Shown here: positions 34,824 through 43,728 of the stretch, one piece after another
Layout: each line of letters opens with the position of its first letter
Position numbering within the stretch: the stretch's first letter is position 1
NCBI GenBank assembly: GCA_965261015.1
Contig: CBDHCC010000001.1
Span: 992,001-1,056,000 of the forward strand
Direction: 5' to 3'
Length of the DNA stretch: 64,000 bases
Origin: CBDHCC01 sp965261015
GTDB taxonomy: Bacteria; Pseudomonadota; Alphaproteobacteria; Sphingomonadales; Sphingomonadaceae
Made by a program: the position numbers and the translations under genes
Notes under the pieces: model-generated
The model's database searches: none
What the model was told of the DNA's origin: nothing
Seen by the model: the letters and a program-made list of their open reading frames with translations, nothing else

Positions 34824-34933
34824 GGTCCCATGCCGCCGAGGAACTGAAAGACGTAGATGACTGCATTCGGTCTCCCTTGTCTAGGGGACGAATGACGACT
34901 TCAGGGCCGCTAGCGGACAACCATCAGTCTTCG

Positions 34934-35425
34934 TCACCGACTCTCCCGCACCACCGCCCGGCCGCTCGACACCTGGTCGCGCAGTTCCGCCTTCAGCCGC
35001 GCCGGATCACGGGCCAGTACGAATCCGAAGCTCACCCCGCCCTCCTTGCCCACGGTCGCGTGGTGCAGCCGGTGGGCCTGGACCAGGCGCTTGGCGTAGC
35101 CCTTGCGCGGGCTCCAGCGCCAGAAGCGTTGGTGGACCAGCCCGTCGTGGATCAGGGTGTAGATCGCGCCGTACACGGTGACGCCGACCCCCACCCACCA
35201 CAGCGGCTCCCACCACCAGCCGGCCGTGAACAGGGCGAGCGCGGCCGCCGTGCCGACGATGGCGAACAGGTCGTTCTTCTCCAGCGCGTTGTCGTGCGGC
35301 TCGTGATGGTCGCGGTGCCACGCCCAGGCCGGCCCGTGCATCAGATACCGGTGCGCGGCCCACGCGACGACCTCCATCAGGGCCGCCGAACCCAGCACCA
35401 CCGCCGCGATCGCCCAACCGGTCAC
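34934..35425 (-). CDS. crtZ: Beta-carotene hydroxylase
   Basis: A 163-residue membrane di-iron hydroxylase that adds 3-hydroxyl groups to beta-ionone rings. The histidine boxes are HRYLMHG, WHRDHHEPHDNALEKNDLFA, HDGLVHQRF and AHRLHHATVGKEGGVSFGF. The length matches bacterial CrtZ. The start is GTG, overlapping the crtW stop (GTGA), which makes the pair a two-gene unit for zeaxanthin/canthaxanthin/astaxanthin-type pigments. Confidence 0.95.
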   Translation of the reverse strand: MTGWAIAAVVLGSAALMEVVAWAAHRYLMHGPAWAWHRDHHEPHDNALEKNDLFAIVGTAAALALFTAGWWWEPLWWVGVGVTVYGAIYTLIHDGLVHQRFWRWSPRKGYAKRLVQAHRLHHATVGKEGGVSFGFVLARDPARLKAELRDQVSSGRAVVRESR

Positions 35426-36195
35426 GCGCCCGACCCTCCCATCTCCGCCAGCCCCCGACGCCGCCGATCGGGCAGGCGCCACCAGGGCACGTGGGGACTC
35501 AGATGATGTTCGTGGTGATACCCGAAATGGTAGCACGAGGCGAGGCTGGTCAGCGTGCCCCAGCCATTCGACCGCGCCCGGTGGTCGTCCGCGAACTCTC
35601 CACCGTCGTGGCGATGCGGACGGAAGGTGCCGAAATAGAACAGCTGCACCGAACTCGCGATCGCGGGCAGCGCGTAGAGCAGCAGCAGGTTGGCGATCGG
35701 CACGCCCGCCAGGGCCCAGGCCGCCGTCACCGCGCTGACGAACAGGAAGGACGGCCAGCCGAAATACCGCGTCAGGAAGGCCCAGTACCACCGCGCGAAC
35801 CGGTCGGGATGCTCGGCGCAGAAATCCGGGTCCTCCGCGCTGCCCGGCGCGCGATGGTGCTGCCAGTGCGCCCGCGTCAATCGGTCGTATGAAAAGCCGG
35901 CATAGAGCGTCAGCATCGCGCGCCCGACCAAGCGGTTCAGCCCCGGGCGACCGGGTGCGAGCGACCCGTGCATGGCATCGTGGGCGACGATGAACAGGCC
36001 GACCGACAGCCAGCTCTGCGCGACCGCGATCGGCACCGCCAACAGCCACTCGGCACCCACCGGTCGGAACCAGGCCATCGCGAACAGGTGCAGCGCCAGC
36101 CAACCGCCGCCGATGGCCGCGGCAAAGGCCAGGCCGATCCGCGCCTGGTGCTCGCGCACGGACATGACGGGCTGGGGGAGCGCGACGGCGGTCAT
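35422..36195 (-). CDS. crtW: Beta-carotene ketolase (CrtW type)
   Basis: A 257-residue membrane protein of the fatty-acid desaturase fold that introduces 4-keto groups into carotenoids. His motifs are FIVAHDAMHGSL, THAHWQHHRAP-like RAHWQHHRAPG with EDPDFC, and the C-terminal YHFGYHHEHHLSPHVPWWRLP, which is diagnostic of CrtW. The ATG start gives the usual N-terminus. It is followed by crtZ. crtB, crtI and crtY are not in this window. Confidence 0.95.
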   Translation of the reverse strand: MTAVALPQPVMSVREHQARIGLAFAAAIGGGWLALHLFAMAWFRPVGAEWLLAVPIAVAQSWLSVGLFIVAHDAMHGSLAPGRPGLNRLVGRAMLTLYAGFSYDRLTRAHWQHHRAPGSAEDPDFCAEHPDRFARWYWAFLTRYFGWPSFLFVSAVTAAWALAGVPIANLLLLYALPAIASSVQLFYFGTFRPHRHDGGEFADDHRARSNGWGTLTSLASCYHFGYHHEHHLSPHVPWWRLPDRRRRGLAEMGGSGA

Positions 36196-36220
36196 GGCAC
36201 GAAGATAGGGCGCGCGACGC

Positions 36221-37069
36221 CTACTGACCAGCCCGCCGCCGCGCCTCCGCCGCCAGCGAACGGGTCGCCGCCAGCCCGCGGGCGAGCGACCCGAACGGAT
36301 CGGGCGCGGTGTCGTGCTCCACGATCAGTTCGCGCACCCCCGCGGCCCCGCGCGAGCGGAGCAGGGTCGCGAAGTCCAGCGTTCCCGCGCCCACATCGGC
36401 GATGCCCCCGTCGTCGGCCCTGTCCTTGACGTGCAGCAGGGGCACGCCGTCGGGATAGGCGGCCAGGATCGGTTCGGCGGAGCGACCGGCGACCGCCAGC
36501 CAGTAGAGGTCGAGTTCCAGGCCGACGGTCCGCCGGTCGATGCCGGCCAGCAGGCGGTCGAAGGGCACCACGCCGTCGATGGCCACGAACTCGAAGTCGT
36601 GATTGTGATAGAGCACTCGGACGCCGCGCGCCGCCGCCAGCGCGCCGACCCGGTTCAGCGTGTCGATCCAGCGGTCCCAGTCGGCGATCGTGCGGCGTTC
36701 CTCCGGCGGCAGCCAGGCCAGCACCATGGCCGGCGCGCCGAGCGCCAGGGTGTCGGCGATGGCCGCTTCCGGATCGTCGCGGAACTGACGCCAATCGACG
36801 TGGGACGCGACGGCGGTCAGCCCCAGGCGGCGCAGGTCCGCCGCGACGGCGGCGGCGGGGTGGCCGTACAGCCCGGCGAACTCGACCCGGCGGTAACCCA
36901 GCGCGCGCACCCGAGCCAGCGTGCCGGGCAGGTCGGCCTCCATCGCCGCGCGCACGGTGTAGAGCTGGGCGGCGACCCCGAATGTCGCCGCCGGGGCCGA
37001 CCCCGCGCCGTTGGAGGTCGCGCAGGCGGCCAGCAGCGCGGGACAAAAGAGGGAGAGGAGGCGGCGCAC
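36221..37069 (-). CDS. Sugar phosphate isomerase/epimerase-like TIM-barrel lipoprotein
   Basis: A 282-residue protein with a lipobox (PALLAAC, Cys at about 16) and an AP-endonuclease-family-2 (xylose isomerase-like) TIM barrel: GVAAQLYTVRAAME, GYRRVEFAGLYGH, VLYHNHDFEF with metal-binding His residues, GLELDLYWLAVAG (Glu and Asp) and PLLHVKDRADDG. The C-terminal EHDTAPDPF completes the site. The substrate is unknown; exported members of this family occur in sugar-degrading bacteria. It lies 25 bp upstream of crtW on the same strand. Confidence 0.82.
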   Translation of the reverse strand: MRRLLSLFCPALLAACATSNGAGSAPAATFGVAAQLYTVRAAMEADLPGTLARVRALGYRRVEFAGLYGHPAAAVAADLRRLGLTAVASHVDWRQFRDDPEAAIADTLALGAPAMVLAWLPPEERRTIADWDRWIDTLNRVGALAAARGVRVLYHNHDFEFVAIDGVVPFDRLLAGIDRRTVGLELDLYWLAVAGRSAEPILAAYPDGVPLLHVKDRADDGGIADVGAGTLDFATLLRSRGAAGVRELIVEHDTAPDPFGSLARGLAATRSLAAEARRRAGQ

Positions 37070-37208
37070 AGGCGCAGACTAGGTCGGCCACGGATCGTCC
37101 GCCAGCCCGTCCCTCCCGGGTCGCCGAGTTGACGCGGCGCGCGCCCGTGGCTCAAACCGGCCCGGCATCGCGGCCGCGCCCGCGGCCTCGCCCTAGGAGT
37201 CCGTCACG

Positions 37209-38210
37209 ATGAAAGCCCTTCTGTCCGTCGCCACCGGCGGCCCCGACACCCTGGTCCTGGGCGAACTGCCCGATCCGGTCGCCGGCCCCGGCCAGATCGT
37301 GATCGCGGTCGCCGCGACCGCGGTGAACTATCCCGACGTGCTGATCATCGAGGACCGCTATCAGTTCCGTCCCGAACGCCCCTTCGCGCCCGGCGGAGAG
37401 GTGGCGGGCACCGTCGCGGAGGTGGGGGAGGGCGTCACCGGCTGGTCGGTCGGCGACCGCGCGATGGCGGTGACGGGCCATGGCGGCATGGTGGAGCGGG
37501 TCGCCGTGGCCGCCGCCAGCGCGTTCCGCCTGCCGGACGGTCGATCGTTCGAGGAGGGTTCGGCCCTGCTGCTCACCTACGCCACCACAATCCACGCTCT
37601 CGTCGATCGCGGCGACCTGGCGGAGGGCGAGACGCTGCTGGTCCTGGGCGCATCCGGCGGGGTCGGCCTGGCGGCGGTGGAGCTGGGCAAGGCCTTTGGC
37701 GCGCGCGTGATCGGCGCGGTGTCCAGCGAGGACAAGGCTCAGGCGGTGCGCGACGCCGGAGCGGACGACGTGGTGATCTATGGCCGGGGGCCGCTGGACC
37801 GCGACGCGCAGAAGGCCTTGTCCAACGCGTTCAAGGCGGCGTGCGGTCCGGGCGGAGCGGACGTGATCTACGACGCGGTCGGCGGCGACTATTGCGAACC
37901 CGCCCTGCGCGCGATCGCGTGGGAGGGGCGCTATCTGGTGATCGGTTTCGCCGCCGGCATTCCCAAGCTGCCGCTGAACCTGACGCTTCTGAAGAGCTGC
38001 GACGTGCGTGGCGTGTTCTGGGGCGCGTTCGCGGCGCGGTCGCCCGACCGCAACCGCGAGAACGTGGCGCGCCTGGTGCGGTTGTGGGAAGGCGGCACGA
38101 TCGCGCCCAAGGTGACGGCGACCTATCCGTTGGAGCGCGGCGGCGAGGCGATCGCGGCGCTGGGCGATCGGTCGTCGGTCGGCAAGCTGGTGGTGACGGT
38201 GTCCGCATGA
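37209..38210 (+). CDS. NADPH:quinone oxidoreductase family protein (zeta-crystallin-like MDR)
   Basis: A 333-residue medium-chain reductase without zinc ligands. The GroES-like N-terminal half holds YPDVLIIEDRYQFRPERPFAPGGEVAGTV, and the Rossmann domain has LGASGGVGLAAVELGKAFGARVIGAVSS. Members reduce quinones or enoyl substrates with NADPH. It stands alone on the plus strand after a region of about 140 bp with no gene; ATG at 37209 follows CTAGGAGTCCGTCACG. Confidence 0.9.
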   Translation: MKALLSVATGGPDTLVLGELPDPVAGPGQIVIAVAATAVNYPDVLIIEDRYQFRPERPFAPGGEVAGTVAEVGEGVTGWSVGDRAMAVTGHGGMVERVAVAAASAFRLPDGRSFEEGSALLLTYATTIHALVDRGDLAEGETLLVLGASGGVGLAAVELGKAFGARVIGAVSSEDKAQAVRDAGADDVVIYGRGPLDRDAQKALSNAFKAACGPGGADVIYDAVGGDYCEPALRAIAWEGRYLVIGFAAGIPKLPLNLTLLKSCDVRGVFWGAFAARSPDRNRENVARLVRLWEGGTIAPKVTATYPLERGGEAIAALGDRSSVGKLVVTVSA

Positions 38211-38289
38211 CGCCGATCCCGACGAGGGGAGGCCAGCGCTTGCGGGGGGCGGGCGGCACCCCTACGTCCCGAAGGCAGGAGAAGCGCCG

Positions 38290-38631
38290 ATGACGACGAT
38301 GAACGACCGCGAGCGCGCCTTCGAGGCGAAATTCGCTCACGACGACGAGGTCCAGTTCCGGATCGCGGCGCGCCGCAACAAGCTGTTCGGCCTGTGGGCC
38401 GCTGGCCGGATGGGACTGACGGCGGAGGAGGCGGACGCCTATGCCGTGTCCGTCGTGCAGGCCGATTTCGAGGAGGCGGGAGACGAGGACGTGCTTCGCA
38501 AGGTCGCGGCCGACCTGACCGCCGCCGACCGGGGCGTCGCCGACGCCGACCTGCGCGCGCAGCTGGACACCCTTTTGGTGGAGGCCCGCCGGCAGTTCAT
38601 GGAGTCCTCCGCCGCCACGGGCGGGCGCTGA
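38290..38631 (+). CDS. DUF1476 protein, F1-ATPase zeta-subunit-type inhibitor
   Basis: A 113-residue helical protein. FEAKFAHDDEVQFRIAARRNKLFGLWAA is the hallmark of the alphaproteobacterial zeta subunit, which binds F1-ATPase and blocks ATP hydrolysis in Paracoccus. The inhibitory region is the N-terminal 20 or so residues, which are less conserved in Sphingomonadales, so inhibition itself is not assured. It begins a compact run with bolA and grxD (4-bp and 2-bp gaps). Confidence 0.9.
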   Translation: MTTMNDRERAFEAKFAHDDEVQFRIAARRNKLFGLWAAGRMGLTAEEADAYAVSVVQADFEEAGDEDVLRKVAADLTAADRGVADADLRAQLDTLLVEARRQFMESSAATGGR

Positions 38632-38635
38632 TCCG

Positions 38636-38869
38636 ATGCCGATGGACGCGGACGAGATCGTGCGCCGGATCACGGCCCGCTTTCCCGACGCGGAGGTCGT
38701 GATGACAGACCTGGCGGGCGACCGGAATCACTGGGCCGCGCGGGTCACCAGCGCCGCCTTCAACGACCTCAATCGCGTGCAGCAGCACAAGGCGGTGTAC
38801 GCTGCGCTGGGCACCGACATGGGCACCACGCTGCACGCCCTCCAACTCCAAACCCACCGCAAGGACTGA
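38636..38869 (+). CDS. bolA: BolA family protein
   Basis: A 77-residue KH-like protein. MDADEIVRRITARFPDAEVVMTDLAGDRNHWAARV and the NRVQQHKAVYAALG motif with its conserved His place it in the short BolA group that partners monothiol glutaredoxins and iron-sulfur clusters. The adjacent downstream grxD gene supports a BolA-Grx [2Fe-2S] heterodimer. ATG at 38636, 4 bp after the DUF1476 stop; a second in-frame ATG lies two codons on. Confidence 0.92.
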   Translation: MPMDADEIVRRITARFPDAEVVMTDLAGDRNHWAARVTSAAFNDLNRVQQHKAVYAALGTDMGTTLHALQLQTHRKD

Positions 38870-38871
38870 CC

Positions 38872-39225
38872 ATGGCCACCCAATCCGACGCCCCCCGCAC
38901 CGATGCCGGAGCGCGCATCGAAGAGACCGTCAAGGCGCACCCCGTCGTGCTGTTCATGAAGGGCACGCCGCTGTTCCCGCAATGCGGCTTCTCGTCGCGC
39001 GCCGTCGCGATCCTGGAGCACAATGGGGTCAGCGAGTTCCATTCGGTCGACGTGCTGCAGGACCAGGCGATCCGGCAGGGGATCAAGAGCTATTCCGACT
39101 GGCCGACGATCCCGCAGCTCTATGTCGCGGGCGAGTTCGTGGGCGGGTCCGACATCATGATGGAGATGCACGAAGCCGGCGAGCTCAAGCAGCTTTTGAC
39201 CGACAAGGGCGTGGTCGCCGGCTGA
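38872..39225 (+). CDS. grxD: Monothiol glutaredoxin, Grx4 family
   Basis: A 117-residue monothiol glutaredoxin. The active site is CGFS in LFMKGTPLFPQCGFSSRAV, followed by WPTIPQLYVAGEFVGGSDIMMEMHEAGEL, the glutathione-binding Thr-Ile-Pro and Gly-Gly-Ser-Asp motifs. It binds and transfers [2Fe-2S] clusters with GSH. It forms one transcript with bolA, its usual partner. Confidence 0.96.
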   Translation: MATQSDAPRTDAGARIEETVKAHPVVLFMKGTPLFPQCGFSSRAVAILEHNGVSEFHSVDVLQDQAIRQGIKSYSDWPTIPQLYVAGEFVGGSDIMMEMHEAGELKQLLTDKGVVAG

Positions 39226-39251
39226 TCCGGACCGATGGAGGCGGCGCGGCG

Positions 39252-40124
39252 GTGACGGCGCCGCTCGATCCCGCGACCGGGATCGCCGAGCCTGTCGCCC
39301 CGAGCCTCGTCCGCGTGCTGGCCCCCAATCCGTCGCCCTACACCTTCACCGGGACCATGAGCTATGTCCTGGGCGAGCGGCGGGTGGCGGTGATCGACCC
39401 GGGACCCGACGACCCCCGCCACCTGGCCGCCCTGGCCGGCGCGATCGGCGGACGGCCGGTCGAGGTCATCCTGGTGACCCACAACCACCGCGACCACTCG
39501 CCGGCCGCCCGTCCGCTGGCCGCCCACACCGGCGCGCCGATCGTAGGTGCCGCGTCGTTGCGCCCTGCGGCCCTCGACGGCGGGGACGATCCGGCGTTCG
39601 ACCGGGACCACGCGCCCGACCGGGTGCTGGCGGACGGGGACCGCGTGGCGGGCGACGGGTGGACGCTGGAGGCCGTGGCAACGCCCGGTCACACGTCCAA
39701 CCACCTGTGCTTCGCTTGGGCAGGGGGCGACGCGCTCTTTTCCGGCGACCATGTAATGGGTTGGTCGACCAGCGTGGTGATCCCGCCCGACGGCGATATG
39801 GGCGACTACATGGCGAGCCTCGCCAAGCTGACGCAGCGTATGGAGGCGACCTACTGGCCCGGCCACGGCCCGGCCGTGACGGACCCCCAGCGGCTGCTGC
39901 GCGGCATGATCGGGCACAGGCGGCAGCGGGAGCGGCAGCTGCTGCGCGCGCTCGCCGCCGGACCGCTGGACGTGCCGTCGCTGGTCGCCGCGAGCTACAA
40001 GGGTTTGGACGAACGGCTGGTGCCCGCGGCGCAGCTGTCGGTGCTGGCGCACCTGCGCGACCTTGAGCGGCGGGGGTCGGTGCGCCACATGGAGGGCTCC
40101 TGGACCCTGGAGCCCGCCCGATGA
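39252..40124 (+). CDS. Metallo-beta-lactamase fold hydrolase (LACTB2-like)
   Basis: A 290-residue MBL-fold protein. The metal motif is THNHRDHS, with HTSNHLCF, a SGDHVMGWSTSV (Asp) and PGHGPAV (His) completing two metal sites. The C-terminal helical extension IGHRRQRERQLLRALA resembles the LACTB2/RNase-Z-like group, some of which are endoribonucleases. GTG at 39252 is the best start. The stop overlaps the nadA ATG (ATGA), so it is co-transcribed with NAD synthesis genes. Confidence 0.85.
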   Translation: MTAPLDPATGIAEPVAPSLVRVLAPNPSPYTFTGTMSYVLGERRVAVIDPGPDDPRHLAALAGAIGGRPVEVILVTHNHRDHSPAARPLAAHTGAPIVGAASLRPAALDGGDDPAFDRDHAPDRVLADGDRVAGDGWTLEAVATPGHTSNHLCFAWAGGDALFSGDHVMGWSTSVVIPPDGDMGDYMASLAKLTQRMEATYWPGHGPAVTDPQRLLRGMIGHRRQRERQLLRALAAGPLDVPSLVAASYKGLDERLVPAAQLSVLAHLRDLERRGSVRHMEGSWTLEPAR

Positions 40125-41113
40125 CCGCCCAACCCGCCGTTCCCTTCACCGGCACCGACCTGCTGGACGAGATCGTCCGGCTGAAGCGCGAGCGCAACGC
40201 GGTGATCCTGGCGCACTATTACCAGCGACCCGAATTGCAGGACCTGGCGGACTTCGTCGGGGACAGCCTGGACCTCAGCCGCAAGGCGGCGGACACGGAC
40301 GCGGACGTGATCGCCTTTTGCGGCGTGCGCTTCATGGCGGAGACGGCCAAGATCCTGTCGCCGGACAAGACCGTCGTGCTGCCCGACATGGACGCCGGCT
40401 GCTCGCTGGAGGACAGCTGCCCGCCCGATCGCTTCGCCGCCTTCCGCGCCGAGCACCCGGACCACATCGCGCTCACCTACATCAACTGTTCGGCGGAGGT
40501 GAAGGCGCTCTCCGACATCATCGTCACCTCGTCGTCGGCCGAGACGATCCTGGACCAGATCCCGCGCGATCAGCCGATCATCTTCGGACCCGACCGTCAT
40601 CTGGGCGGGTGGCTGAACCGCAAATACGGCCGCGACATGCTGTTGTGGCCCGGCGTCTGCATCGTGCACGAGGCGTTCAGCGAGAGCGAACTCTTGAAGC
40701 TGGTGGCCGAGCATCCGACCGCGCCCGTGCTGGCGCACCCCGAATGCCCGCCGCATATCCTGGACCACGCGGAGGTGGTGGGGTCCACCAGCGCTATCCT
40801 GAAGGCCGCCATCGAGCACCCGTCGGACACGATCATCGTGGCGACGGAGCCGCACATCATCCACCAGATGGAGCGCGCGGTTCCGGGCAAGCGCTTCATC
40901 GGCGCGCCCGGCGCGGACGGCAACTGCAACTGCAACATCTGCCCGTACATGGCGATGAACACCGTCGAAAAGCTCTATACGGCGCTGCGCGACCTGGAGC
41001 CTCAGGTCGCCATCGCGCCCGAGGTGATGGACGGCGCGCGCGCGTCCCTGGACAAGATGCTGCGGATGGCCGGTGGCACCGTCGGGGCTGGCGATCTGGG
41101 TCCGCGCAGCTGA
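40121..41113 (+). CDS. nadA: Quinolinate synthase
   Basis: A 330-residue [4Fe-4S] enzyme that condenses iminoaspartate with dihydroxyacetone phosphate. LAHYYQRPELQDLADFVGDSLDLSR, CGVRFMAETAKILSP, YINCSAEVKA, HPECPPHIL and the final Cys-rich NCNCNICPYM mark the three repeats and cluster ligands. ATG overlaps the MBL stop. nadC follows after a DUF2254 gene; nadB is not in the window. Confidence 0.96.
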   Translation: MTAQPAVPFTGTDLLDEIVRLKRERNAVILAHYYQRPELQDLADFVGDSLDLSRKAADTDADVIAFCGVRFMAETAKILSPDKTVVLPDMDAGCSLEDSCPPDRFAAFRAEHPDHIALTYINCSAEVKALSDIIVTSSSAETILDQIPRDQPIIFGPDRHLGGWLNRKYGRDMLLWPGVCIVHEAFSESELLKLVAEHPTAPVLAHPECPPHILDHAEVVGSTSAILKAAIEHPSDTIIVATEPHIIHQMERAVPGKRFIGAPGADGNCNCNICPYMAMNTVEKLYTALRDLEPQVAIAPEVMDGARASLDKMLRMAGGTVGAGDLGPRS

Positions 41114-41166
41114 TCGGACGGCGCGGGCGCGTTGCGCGCCGGCCGCTCTCCGCCTAGTCGGCGACC

Positions 41167-42486
41167 ATGCGCGCCTTCATCCGCAAGACCCTGACGGACC
41201 TCCGGTCGTCCTACTGGTTCCTGCCCGCGATCCTGACGGTCGCCGCCGCCCTCCTGTCGTTCGCGACCTGGTGGCTGGACACCCGGCTGTCGACCGACTG
41301 GATGAGTCACACCAGCTATTTCAGCCCGGCCAAGCCCGAGGGCGCGCGCACCATCCTGTCGACGGTGGCCGGGTCCATGATCTCCGTGGCGGGCACGGTC
41401 TTCGCGATCACCTTCGCCGCGGTCGTCTATGCGTCGGGCAGCTACGGCCCGCGCCTGCTGACCAACTTCATGACCGACCGGGGCAACCAGCTGTCGCTGG
41501 GCGTCTTCATCGCGACATTCGTCTACGCCATCCTGGTTCTGCGCGAGATCCGCCTGCCCGACGAGGGCGGACCGCTGACCACGCCGGGCGGCGGCTTCGT
41601 GCCGCAGATCTCCGTCCTGACCGCGCTGGGCCTGGCGATGCTCTCGGTGGGCGTGCTCGTCTATTTCCTGCACCATGTGCCCAACTCCATCCGCATCAAC
41701 AACGTGGTGGCCGATGTGGCGCGCACCGCGCTCGCACAGATCGTGAAACGCTATCCCGACGCCTATTCGGGCGAGGTCGTGGAAACCGGACGCTTGCGGG
41801 TGGGCCATCCGATCGAGGCGCGCAGCGCGGGTTACGTCGAGGTCATCGATTATCAGACCTTGGGCACGCTGACCGAAGGCGTCGACCTCACCATCCGGCT
41901 GGCGGTGCGGACGGGCGACTTCGTCCACCCCGGCGTCGCACTGGCCTTCATCGATGGCGCGCACGACGAAGAGTGCGCGACGGCGATCCGGTCCGCCTTC
42001 GCCACGGGGAGCAGTCGCACGCCGACGCAGGACATCGAGTTCTCGATCGACGAGCTGGTCGAGATCGCCCTGCGCGCGCTGTCTCCGGGCATCAACGACC
42101 CCTTCACCGCCATCACCTGCCTCCACTGGATCGCGGCGGCGCTCGCGTCGCTGGGCGGCCGCGATCTGGCGCGCGACGCCGACGGCCGCCTCTACGGCAC
42201 CCAGTCGGTGTTCTGCCTGGCCGACGAGTTCGAGCATTTCGTGCGGCGCAGCGCGGTGGCGGTCAGCGTCGGGGTGGCGGGCAACGATCTGGCGGCCATC
42301 GTGTTCGTGGATGCCATGGCCAGCGCCGCCCCTTCCTGCGCCACGGCCGAGCGCCGGACGGCGCTCTACGCCGCGACCGACCAGATGATGACCCAGGCGC
42401 GTCTGGTGCAGGAGGGGCCGGCGTTGGACCGGCTGGAACACGCATGGACGACGGCGCAGACCCGCTTCGTGCAGGAGGTCGGATGA
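41167..42486 (+). CDS. DUF2254 domain-containing membrane protein
   Basis: A 439-residue protein with four hydrophobic helices in the first 180 residues (about 15-35, 60-90, 110-130 and 155-175), a conserved SPAKPEGARTILSTVAGSMISVAGTVFAITFAA region and a soluble C-terminal half with EFSIDELVEIALRALSPGINDPFTA, which is the DUF2254 signature. The function is unknown. It is placed between nadA and nadC and overlaps nadC by ATGA, so it is expressed with NAD synthesis genes; whether this reflects function is not known. Confidence 0.88.
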   Translation: MRAFIRKTLTDLRSSYWFLPAILTVAAALLSFATWWLDTRLSTDWMSHTSYFSPAKPEGARTILSTVAGSMISVAGTVFAITFAAVVYASGSYGPRLLTNFMTDRGNQLSLGVFIATFVYAILVLREIRLPDEGGPLTTPGGGFVPQISVLTALGLAMLSVGVLVYFLHHVPNSIRINNVVADVARTALAQIVKRYPDAYSGEVVETGRLRVGHPIEARSAGYVEVIDYQTLGTLTEGVDLTIRLAVRTGDFVHPGVALAFIDGAHDEECATAIRSAFATGSSRTPTQDIEFSIDELVEIALRALSPGINDPFTAITCLHWIAAALASLGGRDLARDADGRLYGTQSVFCLADEFEHFVRRSAVAVSVGVAGNDLAAIVFVDAMASAAPSCATAERRTALYAATDQMMTQARLVQEGPALDRLEHAWTTAQTRFVQEVG

Positions 42487-43328
42487 CGGACTGGTCGCTC
42501 AACGGCTTCGACCTCCACCGTTTCGTGGCGGAGACCCTGGCCGAGGACATCGGACCGGGGGACGTGACCGGCGACAGCGTGGTGCCGGCCGATGCGCGGT
42601 TCGCCGGCGTGCTCGCCGCGCGCGAGCCGATGGTGCTCGCCGGCCTGCCCGTGGCGTTCGCGCTGTTCCGACACCTCGATCCGGACGCCGAACTCCGCGC
42701 GCAGGCGGAGGAGGGGGATCGGGTCGCCGCCGGTGGAATGCTCGCCCGGCTGGACATGTCGGCGCGCGCGCTGCTGGCGGCCGAACGGTCCGCCCTGAAC
42801 GTTCTGTGTCACTTGAGCGGGGTGGCCACGCTCACACGCCGCTATGTCGACGCGATCGCGGGCACCGGCGCGCGGCTGCTCGACACCCGCAAGACGCTGC
42901 CGGGGCTGCGCCGGCTTGAGAAATACGCCTGCCGGCAGGGCGGGGCGGTGAACCACCGCATGGGCCTGTGGGACGAGGGCATGATCAAGGACAATCATGT
43001 CGCGGTCGCCGGCGATGTGGCGACGGCGGTGTCCCGCGCCGTCGCCGCGGGCGTCCATCCGATCGTGGTGGAGGTCGACCGGATCGACCAGATCGATCCG
43101 GCGATCGGGGCCGGAGCGACCCGGCTGCTCCTGGACAATATGGACGCCCCCATGCTCGCCCGCGCGGTGGCGCGGGTCGCCGGGCGCGTGCCGACGGAGG
43201 CGTCGGGCGGGGTCCGGCTGGACACGATCCGCGGGCTGGCGGAGTGCGGCGTGGACTATCTGTCCGTCGGGCGGCTGACCCAGTCCGCCCCGGCGGTCGA
43301 TATCGGTTTGGACGTGGCGGTCGCCTGA
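42483..43328 (+). CDS. nadC: Carboxylating nicotinate-nucleotide diphosphorylase
   Basis: A 281-residue quinolinate phosphoribosyltransferase. LAEDIGPGDVTGDSVVP, LNVLCHLSGVATLTRRYVDA, LDTRKTLPGLRRLEKYACRQGGAVNHRMGL, MIKDNHVAVAG, VEVD and SGGVRLDTIRGLAECGVDYLSVG are all present with the PRPP- and quinolinate-binding Arg, His and Lys residues. ATG overlaps the DUF2254 stop. It completes the nadA-nadC unit. Confidence 0.97.
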   Translation: MTDWSLNGFDLHRFVAETLAEDIGPGDVTGDSVVPADARFAGVLAAREPMVLAGLPVAFALFRHLDPDAELRAQAEEGDRVAAGGMLARLDMSARALLAAERSALNVLCHLSGVATLTRRYVDAIAGTGARLLDTRKTLPGLRRLEKYACRQGGAVNHRMGLWDEGMIKDNHVAVAGDVATAVSRAVAAGVHPIVVEVDRIDQIDPAIGAGATRLLLDNMDAPMLARAVARVAGRVPTEASGGVRLDTIRGLAECGVDYLSVGRLTQSAPAVDIGLDVAVA

Positions 43329-43332
43329 CGCC

Positions 43333-43728
43333 TTAGCCGTCGACAACCGCGCCGGCCGGATGGTGCCGGTCCAGGTGCTTGCGGATGGTCTTCAGGTTGC
43401 GGCTGTTCGATCGGTAGGCGAAGTCGAAGATGTCGCCCGCGAAGGGCACGGCCCCGATCGCGGTGTCCAGCCCGATGCGGCCGAACATCCGCCACATCGC
43501 GGCCCTGCCCAGGCCCAGATTGCGCGCTTCCCACAAGAGATAGCTGCCGAAGGCGGCGCCGGCGATGTCGCCCACGACCGGGACCAATCCGATCACCGCG
43601 TCCAGGCCGATGCGCCGGTTGATGCCGGGAACGGTCACCATGTCCTCCAGCATCCGTTCCATCAGGTCCAGCCGACGGCGCACGTCGTCGGGCGCACGGG
43701 ACACGAGGGTGCGTTGGCGATCGGTCAT
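43333..43728 (-). CDS. DUF4112 domain-containing protein
   Basis: A 131-residue membrane-associated protein. The core GLDAVIGLVPVVGDIAGAAFGSYLLWEA and GLDTAIGAVPFAGDIFDFAYRSN form the paired GLD.aIG..P..GD motif of DUF4112. The function is unknown. Its ATG overlaps the stop of the upstream peptide-binding protein gene (ATGA), and it ends 5 bp from the convergent nadC gene. Confidence 0.85.
   Translation of the reverse strand: MTDRQRTLVSRAPDDVRRRLDLMERMLEDMVTVPGINRRIGLDAVIGLVPVVGDIAGAAFGSYLLWEARNLGLGRAAMWRMFGRIGLDTAIGAVPFAGDIFDFAYRSNSRNLKTIRKHLDRHHPAGAVVDG

Noticed and set aside
34440..34900. Prophage or IS remnant around the LprI gene
   Set aside because: No integrase, transposase, inverted ends or target duplication is visible.
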